Shown here: piece after piece, positions 1 to 8,660 of the stretch
How positions within the stretch are numbered: the first letter of the stretch is position 1
How the letters are laid out: every line of letters begins with the position of its first letter
Source of the DNA: Amycolatopsis bartoniae
GTDB taxonomy: Bacteria; Actinomycetota; Actinomycetes; Mycobacteriales; Pseudonocardiaceae
Reading direction: 5' to 3'
NCBI RefSeq assembly: GCF_014191255.1
Contig: NZ_JACHWH010000001.1
Location: 1,674,001 to 1,738,000 of the forward strand
DNA length: 64,000 bases
Made by a program: the position numbers and the translations under genes
Notes under the pieces: model-generated
The model's database searches: none
Told to the model about the DNA's origin: nothing
The model's input: the letters and a program-made list of their open reading frames with translations, nothing else

Positions 1-186
1 GGTGATCTCGACGCCGAGCTCCTCGACGCACTCGCGGCGCAGCGCCTCCGGCTCGGTCTCCCCGGGTTCGACGCGACCGCCCGGCAGCTCCCACCGGCCC
101 GCCACCTCCGGCGGATACGCCCGTTGCTGGGCGAGCAGGGCGCCGCCCCGCACGATGGCCGCCCCGACGATCACTCGCACCTTCAC
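1..186 (-). CDS. NUDIX hydrolase (MutT-like), 3' part cut by window edge
   Basis: Only the N-terminal 62 codons are inside the window. The visible sequence begins [12 protein letters not shown] and contains a complete Nudix box: [14 protein letters not shown] followed by RRECVEELG, matching G-x5-E-x7-REUxEExGU. Nudix enzymes hydrolyse nucleoside diphosphates linked to another group, and MutT-like members remove oxidised nucleotides; the substrate here cannot be told. I chose the GTG at 186-184 because it overlaps the stop codon of the upstream histidine kinase as GTGA, which implies translational coupling at the end of the two-component operon. A Nudix gene behind a sensor kinase is an unusual companion but may simply be co-transcribed. 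Confidence 0.85.
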   Translation of the reverse strand, partial: MKVRVIVGAAIVRGGALLAQQRAYPPEVAGRWELPGGRVEPGETEPEALRRECVEELGVEIT

Positions 187-1499
187 GAAGCGGAGACGTT
201 ACCGGCCCGCCGCCACGTCACCTGGAAGCGGGCACCGCCCTCCGGCGACTCGCCGACGGTCACCCGGCCACCCCGTCGCCGCACCGCCTCCGCGACCATG
301 GCGAGCCCGAGCCCGCTGCCACCCGAGGTGCGGGACCGGTCGTCCGCCACGCGGTAGAACCGGTCGAACACGCGGTCCCGGTGTTCCGGTGGCACGCCGG
401 GACCGTCGTCGTCGACGACCACGCGCACGCTCGTGTGCCCGGGCACCACGGACACCACGACCTGCGAGCGCGCGTACCGGCAGGCGTTGCGCAGCAGGTT
501 GTTCAGCACCAGTTCGACTTCCGGATGAGCCGCGTGCGCCCACGCCGACCCGACGACCCCGTTGACGCGGGCGGTGGGCGAGCCCGGCGGTAAGCGCTTC
601 ACCGCCGCGCGCGCCTCCGTGACCAGTTCAACGGGCTCGGCGGGCGGCAGCTCCCCGGCGTCCGAGCGGGCCAGCGCCAGCAGCTGGTCCAGTAGCGCGG
701 ACAGCCGCTCGGCCTCGGCGAGGACGTCGGCCAGCGTCTCCTGCGCGAGCTCCGGGTCCGGGTTCGCGACCGCGACCTCGGCTTGCACCCGGATCGACGC
801 GACGGGCGAGCGCAGCTCGTGCGCCGCGTCCCCGGTGAACCGCCGCAGCCGCCTGCTCACCTCCTCCTGCCGGGCGAGCAGCGCGTTGAACTCCACCGCC
901 AGCGCCCGCAGCTCGTCGTGCGCCTCCGGCACCGGCAGGCGCTCACCGGACGGCAGCGCCCGCACCGAACGGCGCATCCGAGCGACCGGGCGCAACGCCA
1001 TCCGCACGACGAACCACGTCGCGACGGCGGCGAGCACCGCACCGGCCAGCGCCACCCACAGCAACCACCTCGACCACTTGTGGGCCGCGGAGTCCAGCCC
1101 CACCAGCCCGGTGCCCGCGACCACCAGCCGCAGCGACCCGTCCGGCGCGGGTACCACGCTGCCCCGCCACAACATCGCTCCATTGTGGACGGACTGGCCC
1201 GCGTTCAGCGCCCGGACCTCGCCCTGCCCGAGACCCCGCACCGGACCACCGCCGTCCAGCGGAGCCCCGGCCGTGTCGAGCACGCGCAGCAGCACGCCGT
1301 CCACCGGCGCGGGCGCGTGCCCGGCCGAGACCGCGGCGCCCGCCGTGCCGAGCGCGACGCCCAGCTCGTCGTCCACCGAGGCCACCTGCAGCGGGCCGAG
1401 CCCGCGTCCCGCGAACAACGCCAGCCCGAGCAGCACCGCGAACGTGACGACCGCCGCGGGCACGGTGATGCGGAGCCACATCGGCCAGCGCGTGATCAC
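183..1499 (-). CDS. Two-component sensor histidine kinase
   Basis: 438-residue membrane sensor kinase. Visible order: TM1 (about 11-30), extracytoplasmic sensor region (about 31-143), TM2 (about 145-166), HAMP-like linker, HisKA domain with the phospho-acceptor His227 in AAHELRSP, then the HATPase domain with N box NNLLRN (333-338), G1 DDDGPG (363-368) and G2 GLGLAM (396-401). All catalytic boxes are intact. A longer upstream reading is open, but the GTG at 1499 overlaps the response-regulator stop as GTGA and starts just before TM1, so I prefer it. The partner is the regulator immediately upstream; the sensed signal is unknown. Divergent location beside a LolA-like protein and ABC exporter suggests an envelope signal (inference). 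Confidence 0.93.
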   Translation of the reverse strand: MITRWPMWLRITVPAAVVTFAVLLGLALFAGRGLGPLQVASVDDELGVALGTAGAAVSAGHAPAPVDGVLLRVLDTAGAPLDGGGPVRGLGQGEVRALNAGQSVHNGAMLWRGSVVPAPDGSLRLVVAGTGLVGLDSAAHKWSRWLLWVALAGAVLAAVATWFVVRMALRPVARMRRSVRALPSGERLPVPEAHDELRALAVEFNALLARQEEVSRRLRRFTGDAAHELRSPVASIRVQAEVAVANPDPELAQETLADVLAEAERLSALLDQLLALARSDAGELPPAEPVELVTEARAAVKRLPPGSPTARVNGVVGSAWAHAAHPEVELVLNNLLRNACRYARSQVVVSVVPGHTSVRVVVDDDGPGVPPEHRDRVFDRFYRVADDRSRTSGGSGLGLAMVAEAVRRRGGRVTVGESPEGGARFQVTWRRAGNVSAS

Positions 1500-2200
1500 C
1501 CGGGCAGGACCTCGTCGAGCTGCGCGTCGGACGCGAGGTAGCCGTGCCCGCGCACGGTCCGCACGAGCGCCCCCGCGCCGACGGCGTCGAGCTTGCGCCG
1601 CACGTACCCGACGTACACCTCGACGACGTTGCGCGTGGCCGCCTGCTCGTCGCCCCACACCGCACGCAGCAGCTCGTCCTTGGTGACCACCGTGCCCGCG
1701 CGGCCGACGAGCACCTCCAGCAGGCCGAACTCACGCGGGCTCAGCGCCACCGGCTCGTCGTGCCAGCGCACCTCGCGGGTCGCGCGGTCGACGACGAGCC
1801 CGCCGATGCGCACCGGGCCGCGCACGGACTCGGTCTGCGCCCGGCGCAGCACCGCGCGGACCTGCGCCACCAGTACGACGAACGAGAACGGCTTGACCAG
1901 GTACCCGTCGGCGCCGAGGTCGAGCCCGTCGGCCTGGTCGACCTCGCCGTCCTTGGCCGAGATCAGCAGCACCGGCGTGCGGATCCCCTGCGCGCGCAGC
2001 TGCTGCAGCACGCGGTAACCGGACAGCCCGGGCAGCATGATGTCGAGCAGCAGCACGTCGAAGGACCCGGTCTGCGCCAGCCGCAGCCCACCGGGACCGT
2101 CGGCGGCGGTGATGACCTCCATCCCCTCCGCCCGCAGTCCGCGGTGCAGCGCCTTGCGCACACCGGGCTCGTCGTCCACCACCAGCACCCGAGGCTTCAC
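1496..2200 (-). CDS. OmpR-family response regulator
   Basis: 234 residues. Receiver domain at 1-115 with acidic pocket DD (9-10), phospho-acceptor Asp53 in LLLDIMLPG, switch residue Ser81 and Lys103 in LVKPF; C-terminal winged-helix DNA-binding domain from about 135, with the typical segment [12 protein letters not shown]. It is the first gene of a regulator-kinase-NUDIX operon (GTGA overlap with the kinase). Upstream, four copies of TCTCAG at 11-bp and 8-bp spacing lie between this gene and the divergent LolA-like gene, the arrangement OmpR-type dimers bind, so autoregulation and control of the exporter are likely (inference). ATG start at 2200. Confidence 0.93.
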   Translation of the reverse strand: MKPRVLVVDDEPGVRKALHRGLRAEGMEVITAADGPGGLRLAQTGSFDVLLLDIMLPGLSGYRVLQQLRAQGIRTPVLLISAKDGEVDQADGLDLGADGYLVKPFSFVVLVAQVRAVLRRAQTESVRGPVRIGGLVVDRATREVRWHDEPVALSPREFGLLEVLVGRAGTVVTKDELLRAVWGDEQAATRNVVEVYVGYVRRKLDAVGAGALVRTVRGHGYLASDAQLDEVLPG

Positions 2201-2240
2201 GCTGCCCAGGATGCACGGTTTTCGCTGGCCGCGCGGCCGT

Positions 2241-2276
2241 TCTCAGCGGTCTCTCAGCGTCTCAGGGCGGTCTCAG
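2241..2276. promoter_or_regulatory. Phased TCTCAG direct repeats, probable OmpR-type operator
   Basis: TCTCAG occurs at 2241, 2252, 2260 and 2271. The spacings are 11, 8 and 11 bp, which makes two tandem sites of two 11-bp-spaced half-sites, one site repeated after 19 bp. This is the spacing expected for head-to-tail OmpR/PhoB-family dimers. It sits in the 145-bp gap between the response-regulator gene and the divergent LolA-like gene. Binding is inferred, not shown. Confidence 0.6.
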
Positions 2277-2345
2277 GAGCAAGGCGGGAGCGTTTGTGCC
2301 GGGATCGGAGCACACTGGTGCTCGCCGGACACAGGGAGAGTTTCC

Positions 2346-3395
2346 ATGCGAACGAAGACGAAGGCCATCACCGCCGCGGTGACGGGCTCGGCGCTGGGGG
2401 CGGCCGGGCTGGCGTGGCTCGCGATGCCCGCGAGCGCGGGCGAGGCGCCGGAGCTCCCGCCGATCGGCGCGGAGGAGCTGGTGCAGTCGGTGATGGCGAC
2501 GAAGACGCCGGCGCTGGATGGCACCGTCCAGGTGGAGAACAACCTGGGCCTGCCCACCACGGCGCTGCCCGGTGGCATGAGCCTGAACCTCGACGCCGCG
2601 CACGTCTACAACGACGGCAACGGCAACGCCAAGCTGTCCATCGAGCAGGGCGCGAACGACACCACGGTGGTGCGCAACGGCACCACGGTGTGGACGTACA
2701 ACTCGGCGAAGAACACGGCCACGAAGACGACGGTCACGGACGAGCAGCCGCCGGCGCAGATCCCGAGCGACCCGGCGGCCGCGGCGACCCAGCTGATGGC
2801 GAAAGTCCGGGAGAGCAGCACGGTCGCCGTCGAGGGCACCGCGCGCGTGGCGGGCCGGGCGGCGTACGAGCTGGTGCTCACGCCGAAGCCGACCGAGCAC
2901 ACCGTGCTGCGCGAGGTCCGGATCGCGGTCGACGCGGAGAAGCGCGTGCCGCTGCGGCTGGCCGTGCTGGCCTACGGCTCGGCGGACCCCGTGCTGCAGG
3001 TCGGGTTCAGCGACATCGAGTTCGCGTCGCAGCCCGCGAGCGAGTTCCAGTTCACCCCGCCGCAGGGCGCGAAGGTGACCGAGGAGCAGGCGCAGCTGCC
3101 GAAGCGCCCGGAGACCGCCGACTCGGTGGAGGTCGTCGGCGACGGCTGGGACTCCGTCGTCACGGGCACCTTCCCGACCGACGCGCTCACTCCGAAGCAG
3201 GGCCCGAAGCACGGCGGCGCGGACGCGAACCCGCAGCAGCTGCTGAGCCGCTTCGGCAAGCCGGTCAGCGGCGCCTTCGGCAACGGCTGGGTGATCAGCA
3301 CGAAGGCCGGCAGCGCGCTCATCACCGCCGACGGCCGGTTCGCGGCCGGTGCGGTCACCGAGCAGACGCTGGTCGACGCGCTGAGCGCGAAGTGA
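2346..3395 (+). CDS. Exported LolA-like protein
   Basis: 349 residues. ATG at 2346 is preceded by AGGGAGAG and opens a Sec signal peptide (MRTKTKAIT, hydrophobic stretch, cleavage near PASAGEA). The body resembles the actinobacterial LolA-like/DUF2092 family (a beta-rich lipid-carrier-like fold: repeated amphipathic strands, then a C-terminal region ending in VTEQTLVDALSAK). In Gram-positives such proteins stand next to ABC-2 exporters and are thought to sense or bind envelope lipids; the exact role is unknown. It has no lipobox Cys. It is translationally coupled (GTGA overlap) to the ABC ATPase and lies opposite the two-component system. Confidence 0.75.
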   Translation: MRTKTKAITAAVTGSALGAAGLAWLAMPASAGEAPELPPIGAEELVQSVMATKTPALDGTVQVENNLGLPTTALPGGMSLNLDAAHVYNDGNGNAKLSIEQGANDTTVVRNGTTVWTYNSAKNTATKTTVTDEQPPAQIPSDPAAAATQLMAKVRESSTVAVEGTARVAGRAAYELVLTPKPTEHTVLREVRIAVDAEKRVPLRLAVLAYGSADPVLQVGFSDIEFASQPASEFQFTPPQGAKVTEEQAQLPKRPETADSVEVVGDGWDSVVTGTFPTDALTPKQGPKHGGADANPQQLLSRFGKPVSGAFGNGWVISTKAGSALITADGRFAAGAVTEQTLVDALSAK

Positions 3396-4402
3396 CCACC
3401 TCTTCGGACCTCGAACTGGGGGCGGGCGTGGACGCGCCCGCCCCGGCTCCGGTGCTCGCGGCGCGGACCAGGGGGTTGCGCAAGGTGTACCGGAGCGCGG
3501 TCGCGGTGGACCAGGTCGATCTGGACGTGCCCGCGGGCGCGGTGCTGGGCATGCTGGGGCCGAACGGCTCCGGCAAGACCACCACGATCCGGATGCTGCT
3601 CGGCCTGGTCCGCCCGACCGAGGGCGAGGTGGAGCTGCTGGGCAGGCGCATGCCCGATCAGGCGGCACACGCGTTGCCGGATGTCGGCGCGCTCGTCGAG
3701 GGGCCGGGTTTCCACCCGTTCCTGTCCGGCAGGGAGAACCTGCGCCGGATGGCCGCCGCGGAGCCGCGACTGTCCGTTTCGGACATTCCGAGGGCGGTCG
3801 AGGACGCGCTGGAGCGGGTCGGCCTCGGCGCCGCGGCGCACCGCCGGTACCGCGGGTACTCGCTGGGCATGAAGCAGCGCCTCGGCCTGGCCGGGGCACT
3901 GCTGGTGCCGCGCCGGATGGTGGTGCTGGACGAGCCGACCAACGGCCTCGACCCGGCGGGCACGCGGGAGATCCGCAAGATCATCGGGGAGCTGCACGCC
4001 GAGGGCGTGACGGTGCTGGTGTCGTCGCACCTGCTCGCCGAGGTGGAGGCGACGTGCACGCACGTGGCGGTCCTGCACGACGGCAGCGTCGTCGCGCAGG
4101 GCGAGCTGGCCGAGCTGCTGGAGTCCGGCAGCCCCGGCCTGCTGGTGTCCACTCCGGACGGTGACCTGGCACTGGAAACCCTGCGGGAGAACCGGATTCC
4201 CGGTCGTCTCGTGCCGGAGGGCGTGCGCGCGGACCTCACGGCGGCCACCGCACCGCAGGTGGTCGAGGCGCTCGTACGGGGCGGGGTCGCGGTGCACGAG
4301 GTCAAGCGGGAGCGCACCGGGCTCGAAGACCTGTTCGCGCGGCTGACGGAACACGGGGCTGACGGCGCGGGGCTTCCGGAAGTCGACGAGGTGACGGCAT
4401 GA
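3392..4402 (+). CDS. ABC transporter ATP-binding protein (ABC-2 exporter type)
   Basis: 336 residues. Walker A GPNGSGKTT at 56-64, signature YSLGMKQRLGL, Walker B MVVLDEPTNGLDP and a switch His in SSHLL are all present. The C-terminal 90 residues are typical of drug- or lipid-export ATPases that pair with ABC-2 permeases. The GTG at 3392 overlaps the stop of the LolA-like gene and is used as start; the frame stays open much further upstream, but that is antisense and in-frame shadow over other genes. An Ala/Pro-rich 25-residue N-terminal extension precedes the ATPase fold. It energises the permease encoded next (ATGA overlap). Confidence 0.92.
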   Translation: MTTSSDLELGAGVDAPAPAPVLAARTRGLRKVYRSAVAVDQVDLDVPAGAVLGMLGPNGSGKTTTIRMLLGLVRPTEGEVELLGRRMPDQAAHALPDVGALVEGPGFHPFLSGRENLRRMAAAEPRLSVSDIPRAVEDALERVGLGAAAHRRYRGYSLGMKQRLGLAGALLVPRRMVVLDEPTNGLDPAGTREIRKIIGELHAEGVTVLVSSHLLAEVEATCTHVAVLHDGSVVAQGELAELLESGSPGLLVSTPDGDLALETLRENRIPGRLVPEGVRADLTAATAPQVVEALVRGGVAVHEVKRERTGLEDLFARLTEHGADGAGLPEVDEVTA

Positions 4403-5262
4403 CGACTGCGACAATGACCGCGGCACCCGCGCAACGGACCACCGTGCCGCTGCTGCGCCTGTACCGCGCGGAGCTGCGCTGGATCTTCCGCCGGCCGCGC
4501 ACGCTCGTCGTGCTCGGGCTGCTCGCGTTGATCCCGGTGGTCGTCGCGATCGGGCTCGCCATCGGCCGCTCGACGGACCAGGGGCCGGGCAACGGCGGCG
4601 TCGCGTTGTTGACCACCGCCGCCGCCAACGCGCTGGTGCTGCCCATCGCGGTGCTCGCGGTGACCCTGAACCTGCTGCTGCCGCTCACCACCGCGATGTC
4701 GGCGGGCGACGCGGTGGCGGGCGAACTGGCCCACGGCACGCTCCGCGGCTGGCTGATCGCGCCGGTGAGCCGCGGCCGCCTGCTCGCGGTGAAGGCACTC
4801 GGCGTCGCGACCTTCACACTCGCGTCGGTGGCGCTGATGGCCGTGGTCGGCGTGCTCGCCGGGCTCGCGATCAACGGCACCGGCTCGCTGTACACGCTGT
4901 CCGGCAGCACGCTGTCGTTCGGCGCGGCGCTGGGCCACATCGCGATCGCGGTCGGCTGGGTGACGCTGCAGCTGTGGGCGATCGGCGCGGTCGCGCTGGC
5001 GGTCTCGGCGTGCACCGAGCACCCGATGCTGGTCGTGGTGTCCGTGCTGGCGGGCACCATCGTGTCGAGCGTGCTGCTCCTGCTCTCGGCGGTCGACTGG
5101 CTGCACCCGTTCCTGCTGCCGCAGTCGTGGGACTCGATCACCGACGTGCTGCGGGACCCGATGCCGACGGCCGGGCTCGCGGAAGGCGCGGCCCGGGCCG
5201 CCTGCTACCTGGTGATCGGGTTGTCGCTGGCGTACGCCCGGATCACGACGAAGGACGGGTGA
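4399..5262 (+). CDS. ABC-2 type transporter permease
   Basis: 287 residues with about six hydrophobic segments (for example VVLGLLALIPVVVAIGLAI near residue 35 and LVVVSVLAGTIVSSVLLLLSA near 210). The layout, with a cytoplasmic N-terminal helix and a long first periplasmic loop, fits ABC-2 membrane proteins. The ATG overlaps the ATPase stop (ATGA), so the two form one exporter. The substrate is unknown. The 3' end overlaps the convergent phosphatase gene by 20 bp, with no space for a terminator. Confidence 0.88.
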   Translation: MTTATMTAAPAQRTTVPLLRLYRAELRWIFRRPRTLVVLGLLALIPVVVAIGLAIGRSTDQGPGNGGVALLTTAAANALVLPIAVLAVTLNLLLPLTTAMSAGDAVAGELAHGTLRGWLIAPVSRGRLLAVKALGVATFTLASVALMAVVGVLAGLAINGTGSLYTLSGSTLSFGAALGHIAIAVGWVTLQLWAIGAVALAVSACTEHPMLVVVSVLAGTIVSSVLLLLSAVDWLHPFLLPQSWDSITDVLRDPMPTAGLAEGAARAACYLVIGLSLAYARITTKDG

Positions 5263-6061
5263 TCTCCTCGGCGAGCTGCTGCGCGAGGTCCGGGGTCGCC
5301 GCGGCGATCCCGGACCAGCGCCTGCTCAGGTCCGGGTCGATCTCGACCGGGCGCCCGTAGGCGTCCACCAGCGCGCCGCCCGCCGCGGGCAGCAGGACGA
5401 GCGCGGCCGCGATGTCCATGATGCGGTGGGTGTCGGAACCCGGGTCGGCGAAGGCGTCCAGTGACCCTTCGGCCACCAGCGCGGCTTCGAGGCAGCTGCT
5501 GGACAACACGCGTACGCGGGCGGCACGGCGACTGACGCGCACCCACGCGTCCTCGCTCTTCGGGTGCGGACGCAGGAGGCTGACCGCGGCGCCGTCGAGC
5601 TCCCGGCGGCCCGTGGTGCGGTACGGCGTGGTCTCGCCGGCCTTCGCGTGCCAGCTGCGGCCGGTGTCGAGCCACGTGGTCAGCGACTCGACCGCCTTGC
5701 CGTCCACCGCGACCACCCCGGCGAACGCGGAGAACGGCACTCCGGCGACGGCGTTGGACGTGCCGTCGACGGGATCGACCACGAGCGTCACGGCGGACCC
5801 GTTGTCGACGACGCCGATCTCCTCGCTGATCAGGTTGACCCCGTGGCGGTCGACGGTCTCCGCGACCGCCGTGTCGACGAGCTGGTCCAGCCGGGTGGTC
5901 GGCGTGCCGTCGGCGCCCATGTCGACCTTCTCGGCGAGCTGCGCGCGGTCGAACCGCCCGCGGGCGTCGCGGAAGGCGGCCACGGCCGCTTGGGCGACGG
6001 CGGCGAGGGCGGGGTGGGTACCGGCGGGGATCTCCGGTTCGGGCACAGGCCACTGGATCAT
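5243..6061 (-). CDS. Inositol monophosphatase-family phosphatase in the thiamine operon
   Basis: 272 residues with the metal-binding signature of the Li-sensitive phosphatase superfamily: SEE (79-81), DPVDGTSN (96-103) and a C-terminal MDIAAALVLLPAAGG segment. It is the last gene of the riboswitch-controlled thiBPQ operon, joined to thiQ by an ATGA overlap. Family members act on inositol monophosphate, 3'-phosphoadenosine phosphates or fructose bisphosphate. The thiamine context suggests a phosphatase for thiamine phosphates or a related compound (inference). It could instead be a general inositol or histidinol phosphatase carried along. Catalytic residues look intact. Confidence 0.85.
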   Translation of the reverse strand: MIQWPVPEPEIPAGTHPALAAVAQAAVAAFRDARGRFDRAQLAEKVDMGADGTPTTRLDQLVDTAVAETVDRHGVNLISEEIGVVDNGSAVTLVVDPVDGTSNAVAGVPFSAFAGVVAVDGKAVESLTTWLDTGRSWHAKAGETTPYRTTGRRELDGAAVSLLRPHPKSEDAWVRVSRRAARVRVLSSSCLEAALVAEGSLDAFADPGSDTHRIMDIAAALVLLPAAGGALVDAYGRPVEIDPDLSRRWSGIAAATPDLAQQLAEEITRPSS

Positions 6062-7065
6062 GCGCGTCCTTTCCTGGTGACTACGCCTTGATCGTCCAAT
6101 GCCAGGCGGATTTCGTCACCTGGAGCGAACTCGGCGTCGACGGGGGCGACCGCGTCCACGATGCCTTCTCCCGTCCGCACGCGCAGGCGGACGTGGTCAC
6201 GCCGGTGGACCCTCGTCAGGACCTCCCCCGCGATGCCTTCGCCCGCCACGCGCAGGGCGTGGGGGCGCAGGCCGACGCGCACCGGTCCGTCCGGTTCGCC
6301 GCTTCGGAGCTCGCCGAGCGGGAACCGGACCACTCCGTCCTCGGCGGTTCCGTCGAAGAACGACGTGACGCCGAGGAACGCCGCCGTCTCGTCGTCGGCG
6401 GGCCGCCGCCACACCTCGCGCACCGCACCGACCTGGCGGATCTCACCCGCCCGCAGCACGGTGACCCGGTCGGCGAGCGTGAACGCTTCCTCCTGGTCGT
6501 GCGTCACGAGCAGCGCGGTGATCTTGGCGTTGCGCAGCACCTCCGCGAGGTCCACGGCGAGCTGCTCACGCAGTCCGGCGTCCAAACCGGACAGTGGTTC
6601 GTCCAGCAGCAGCAACCGGGGTTCGGGCGCCAGTGCCCGCGCGAGCGCGACCCGCTGCGCCTCGCCGCCGGACAGCTCCGTCACGCGCCGCCGCTCGTAC
6701 CCGCTCAGCCCGACGAGATCGAGCAGCCGCGCGACCCGCTCCGCGCGCTCCTTCGCGGGCAGCTTCCGCAGGCCGAACGCGATGTTGCCCGCGACGTCAC
6801 GGTGCGGGAACAGCTGCCCGTCCTGGAACACCAGGCCGAACCCGCGTTCGTGCACCGGCACCCGCGCGAGGTCCTCGCCGTCCCAGCGGACGCTGCCGGA
6901 CGCGAGCGGCTCCAGCCCGGTGATGGCCCGCAGGAGCGTGGACTTGCCGGAGCCGGACGGCCCGAGCAGGGCGAGCACCTCGCCGTCGGCGATGTCCAGC
7001 TCGGCGTTCCGCACGGCGGTGAACGAGCCGTAGCGGACGGTCAGCCCGTGCACGGACAACGACAT
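6058..7065 (-). CDS. thiQ: Thiamine ABC transporter ATP-binding protein
   Basis: 335 residues. Walker A GPSGSGKST near residue 35, Q-loop FQDGQLFPH, signature LSGGEAQR, Walker B LLLLDEPLSGLD and H-loop VTHDQEEA are present, followed by a C-terminal regulatory (TOBE-like) domain of about 100 residues, longer than in E. coli ThiQ. The ATG overlaps the permease stop by one base (TGATG). Part of the operon with substrate-binding and permease genes behind a TPP riboswitch, which fixes the likely substrate as thiamine, TMP or TPP. Confidence 0.9.
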   Translation of the reverse strand: MSLSVHGLTVRYGSFTAVRNAELDIADGEVLALLGPSGSGKSTLLRAITGLEPLASGSVRWDGEDLARVPVHERGFGLVFQDGQLFPHRDVAGNIAFGLRKLPAKERAERVARLLDLVGLSGYERRRVTELSGGEAQRVALARALAPEPRLLLLDEPLSGLDAGLREQLAVDLAEVLRNAKITALLVTHDQEEAFTLADRVTVLRAGEIRQVGAVREVWRRPADDETAAFLGVTSFFDGTAEDGVVRFPLGELRSGEPDGPVRVGLRPHALRVAGEGIAGEVLTRVHRRDHVRLRVRTGEGIVDAVAPVDAEFAPGDEIRLALDDQGVVTRKGRA

Positions 7066-8660
7066 CAGAACTCTCCCACCCGGCCGGAGCCGATCCGGTC
7101 GATGACGACCACGGCGACTGCCGTCACCAGCATCAGCAGGGCGCAGGCGGCGTAGGCCATCTGGTTGTTCAGCTCGCCGGGCCGCGCGATGAGCGATGCG
7201 ATCGCCACCGGCAGCGTCGGCGTCTGCGGCCGCGCGAGGAAGCTCGTCGCGCCGAACTCCCCGAGCGCCACGACGAAACCGAAGCCGGCGGCGGCGACCA
7301 CGGACCGGATCGCGAGCGGCACGTCGATCTCCCGCCACACCCGCAGCGGGCTCGCGCCGAGCGTGGCCGCTGCCTGCCGCAGCCGGTCGTCGATCGAGCG
7401 CAGCACGGGCAGCACCATCCGCACGACGAGCGGGATGACCACCAGCGCCTGCGCGAGCGGCACCAGCAGCGGCGAGGTCCGCAGGTCGCCGGGCAGCGCG
7501 TCGAGCGTGATGAGGTAGCCGAACCCGACGGTCACGGCGGACACGCCGAGCGGCAGCATCAGCGCCGCGTCCATGCCCTCGGCCAGCCCGTGCTGGAGGC
7601 GGCCCGGTGCCCGGCGCAGCGCGACGACGAGCACCGCGGCGGAGACCCCGATGACCAGGGCCAGCACGGTGGCGTCGGTGGCCGTGAGCAGGGAGTTCAC
7701 CGCCGCGCCCCAGCCGGAGATCTGCAGCGTGCCGTCGTTGCCGGTGCTCGCCAGCGCCCGGTACCCCGCGAGGCTCCAACCGTCCTGAGTGGACACCGAG
7801 CGCACCAGCAGCGCGACGATGGGTGTCAGCAGCAACCCGAGCACCGCCACGGCCGCGGCGACGACGGCCCACTCGCCGCCCACCGGCCTCCGCGCGGTTT
7901 CCGTGCGGGCGCGCAGTTTCAACGCGGTTTCCCGGCGTCTGCGGGCCGCGGCACCGAGCAGGAGCGAGGCGAGCACCGCGGCGATCTGCACGAGTGACAA
8001 CGCCGCAGCGCCGCTGAGGTCCAGCAGGTTCTCGGTGCGCAGGTAGATCTCCGTCTCCAGCGTGCGGAACCGGCCCCCGCCGAGCACGAGCACGACGCCG
8101 AAACTGGTCGCGCAGAACAGGAACACCACCGCGGCCGCCGACGTGATCGCGGGCAGCAACGCGGGCAGCGTGACCGAACGGAAGGCCCTGGCGCGCGAGG
8201 CGCCGAGCGAGCGCGCCGCGTCCTCGGCCCGGGAGTCGAGGTGCGACCACAGCCCCGCCACGGTCCTGGCGACGACGGCGACGTTGAAGAAGGCGTTGGC
8301 CAGCACGATCGACACCACCCCGCCCTCCGGCCACAGCGCGCGGAAAGCCAGCCCCACCACCACGGTCGGCAAGACGAACGGCACCAGCACCAGCGTGCGC
8401 AGCACCGCCACGCCGGGCAACCGGACCCGCGCGAGCACGAACGCCAACGGCATCCCGGCGAGCACCGCGAGCACGGTCGAGCCCGCGGCCTGCGCCACGG
8501 TGAACCCCGCGAGCCGCCAGGTCTCCCCGTCGGCAAGCGCCTTGATCACCTCGTCGCCGGTGAAGCCGCGCTTGAGGATCGCCAGCACCGGCCAGGCGAA
8601 GAAGACGACCAGGAACCCGAGCGGCACCAGGGCGAGCAGCCCCAGGCCGGCCCGGCTCAC
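7065..8660 (-). CDS. thiP: Thiamine ABC transporter permease
   Basis: About 531 residues with some twelve hydrophobic segments arranged as two homologous permease halves, each with an EAA-type loop (for example EDAARSLGASRARAF in the first half and RQAAATLGASPLRVW in the second). Fused double permeases are typical of ThiP and the ferric-iron permeases. The GTG at 8660 overlaps the thiB stop as GTGA and is preferred over a GTG 33 bp further upstream, which would overlap thiB by 37 bp. The protein forms the membrane channel for ThiB-delivered thiamine. Confidence 0.9.
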   Translation of the reverse strand: MSRAGLGLLALVPLGFLVVFFAWPVLAILKRGFTGDEVIKALADGETWRLAGFTVAQAAGSTVLAVLAGMPLAFVLARVRLPGVAVLRTLVLVPFVLPTVVVGLAFRALWPEGGVVSIVLANAFFNVAVVARTVAGLWSHLDSRAEDAARSLGASRARAFRSVTLPALLPAITSAAAVVFLFCATSFGVVLVLGGGRFRTLETEIYLRTENLLDLSGAAALSLVQIAAVLASLLLGAAARRRRETALKLRARTETARRPVGGEWAVVAAAVAVLGLLLTPIVALLVRSVSTQDGWSLAGYRALASTGNDGTLQISGWGAAVNSLLTATDATVLALVIGVSAAVLVVALRRAPGRLQHGLAEGMDAALMLPLGVSAVTVGFGYLITLDALPGDLRTSPLLVPLAQALVVIPLVVRMVLPVLRSIDDRLRQAAATLGASPLRVWREIDVPLAIRSVVAAAGFGFVVALGEFGATSFLARPQTPTLPVAIASLIARPGELNNQMAYAACALLMLVTAVAVVVIDRIGSGRVGEF

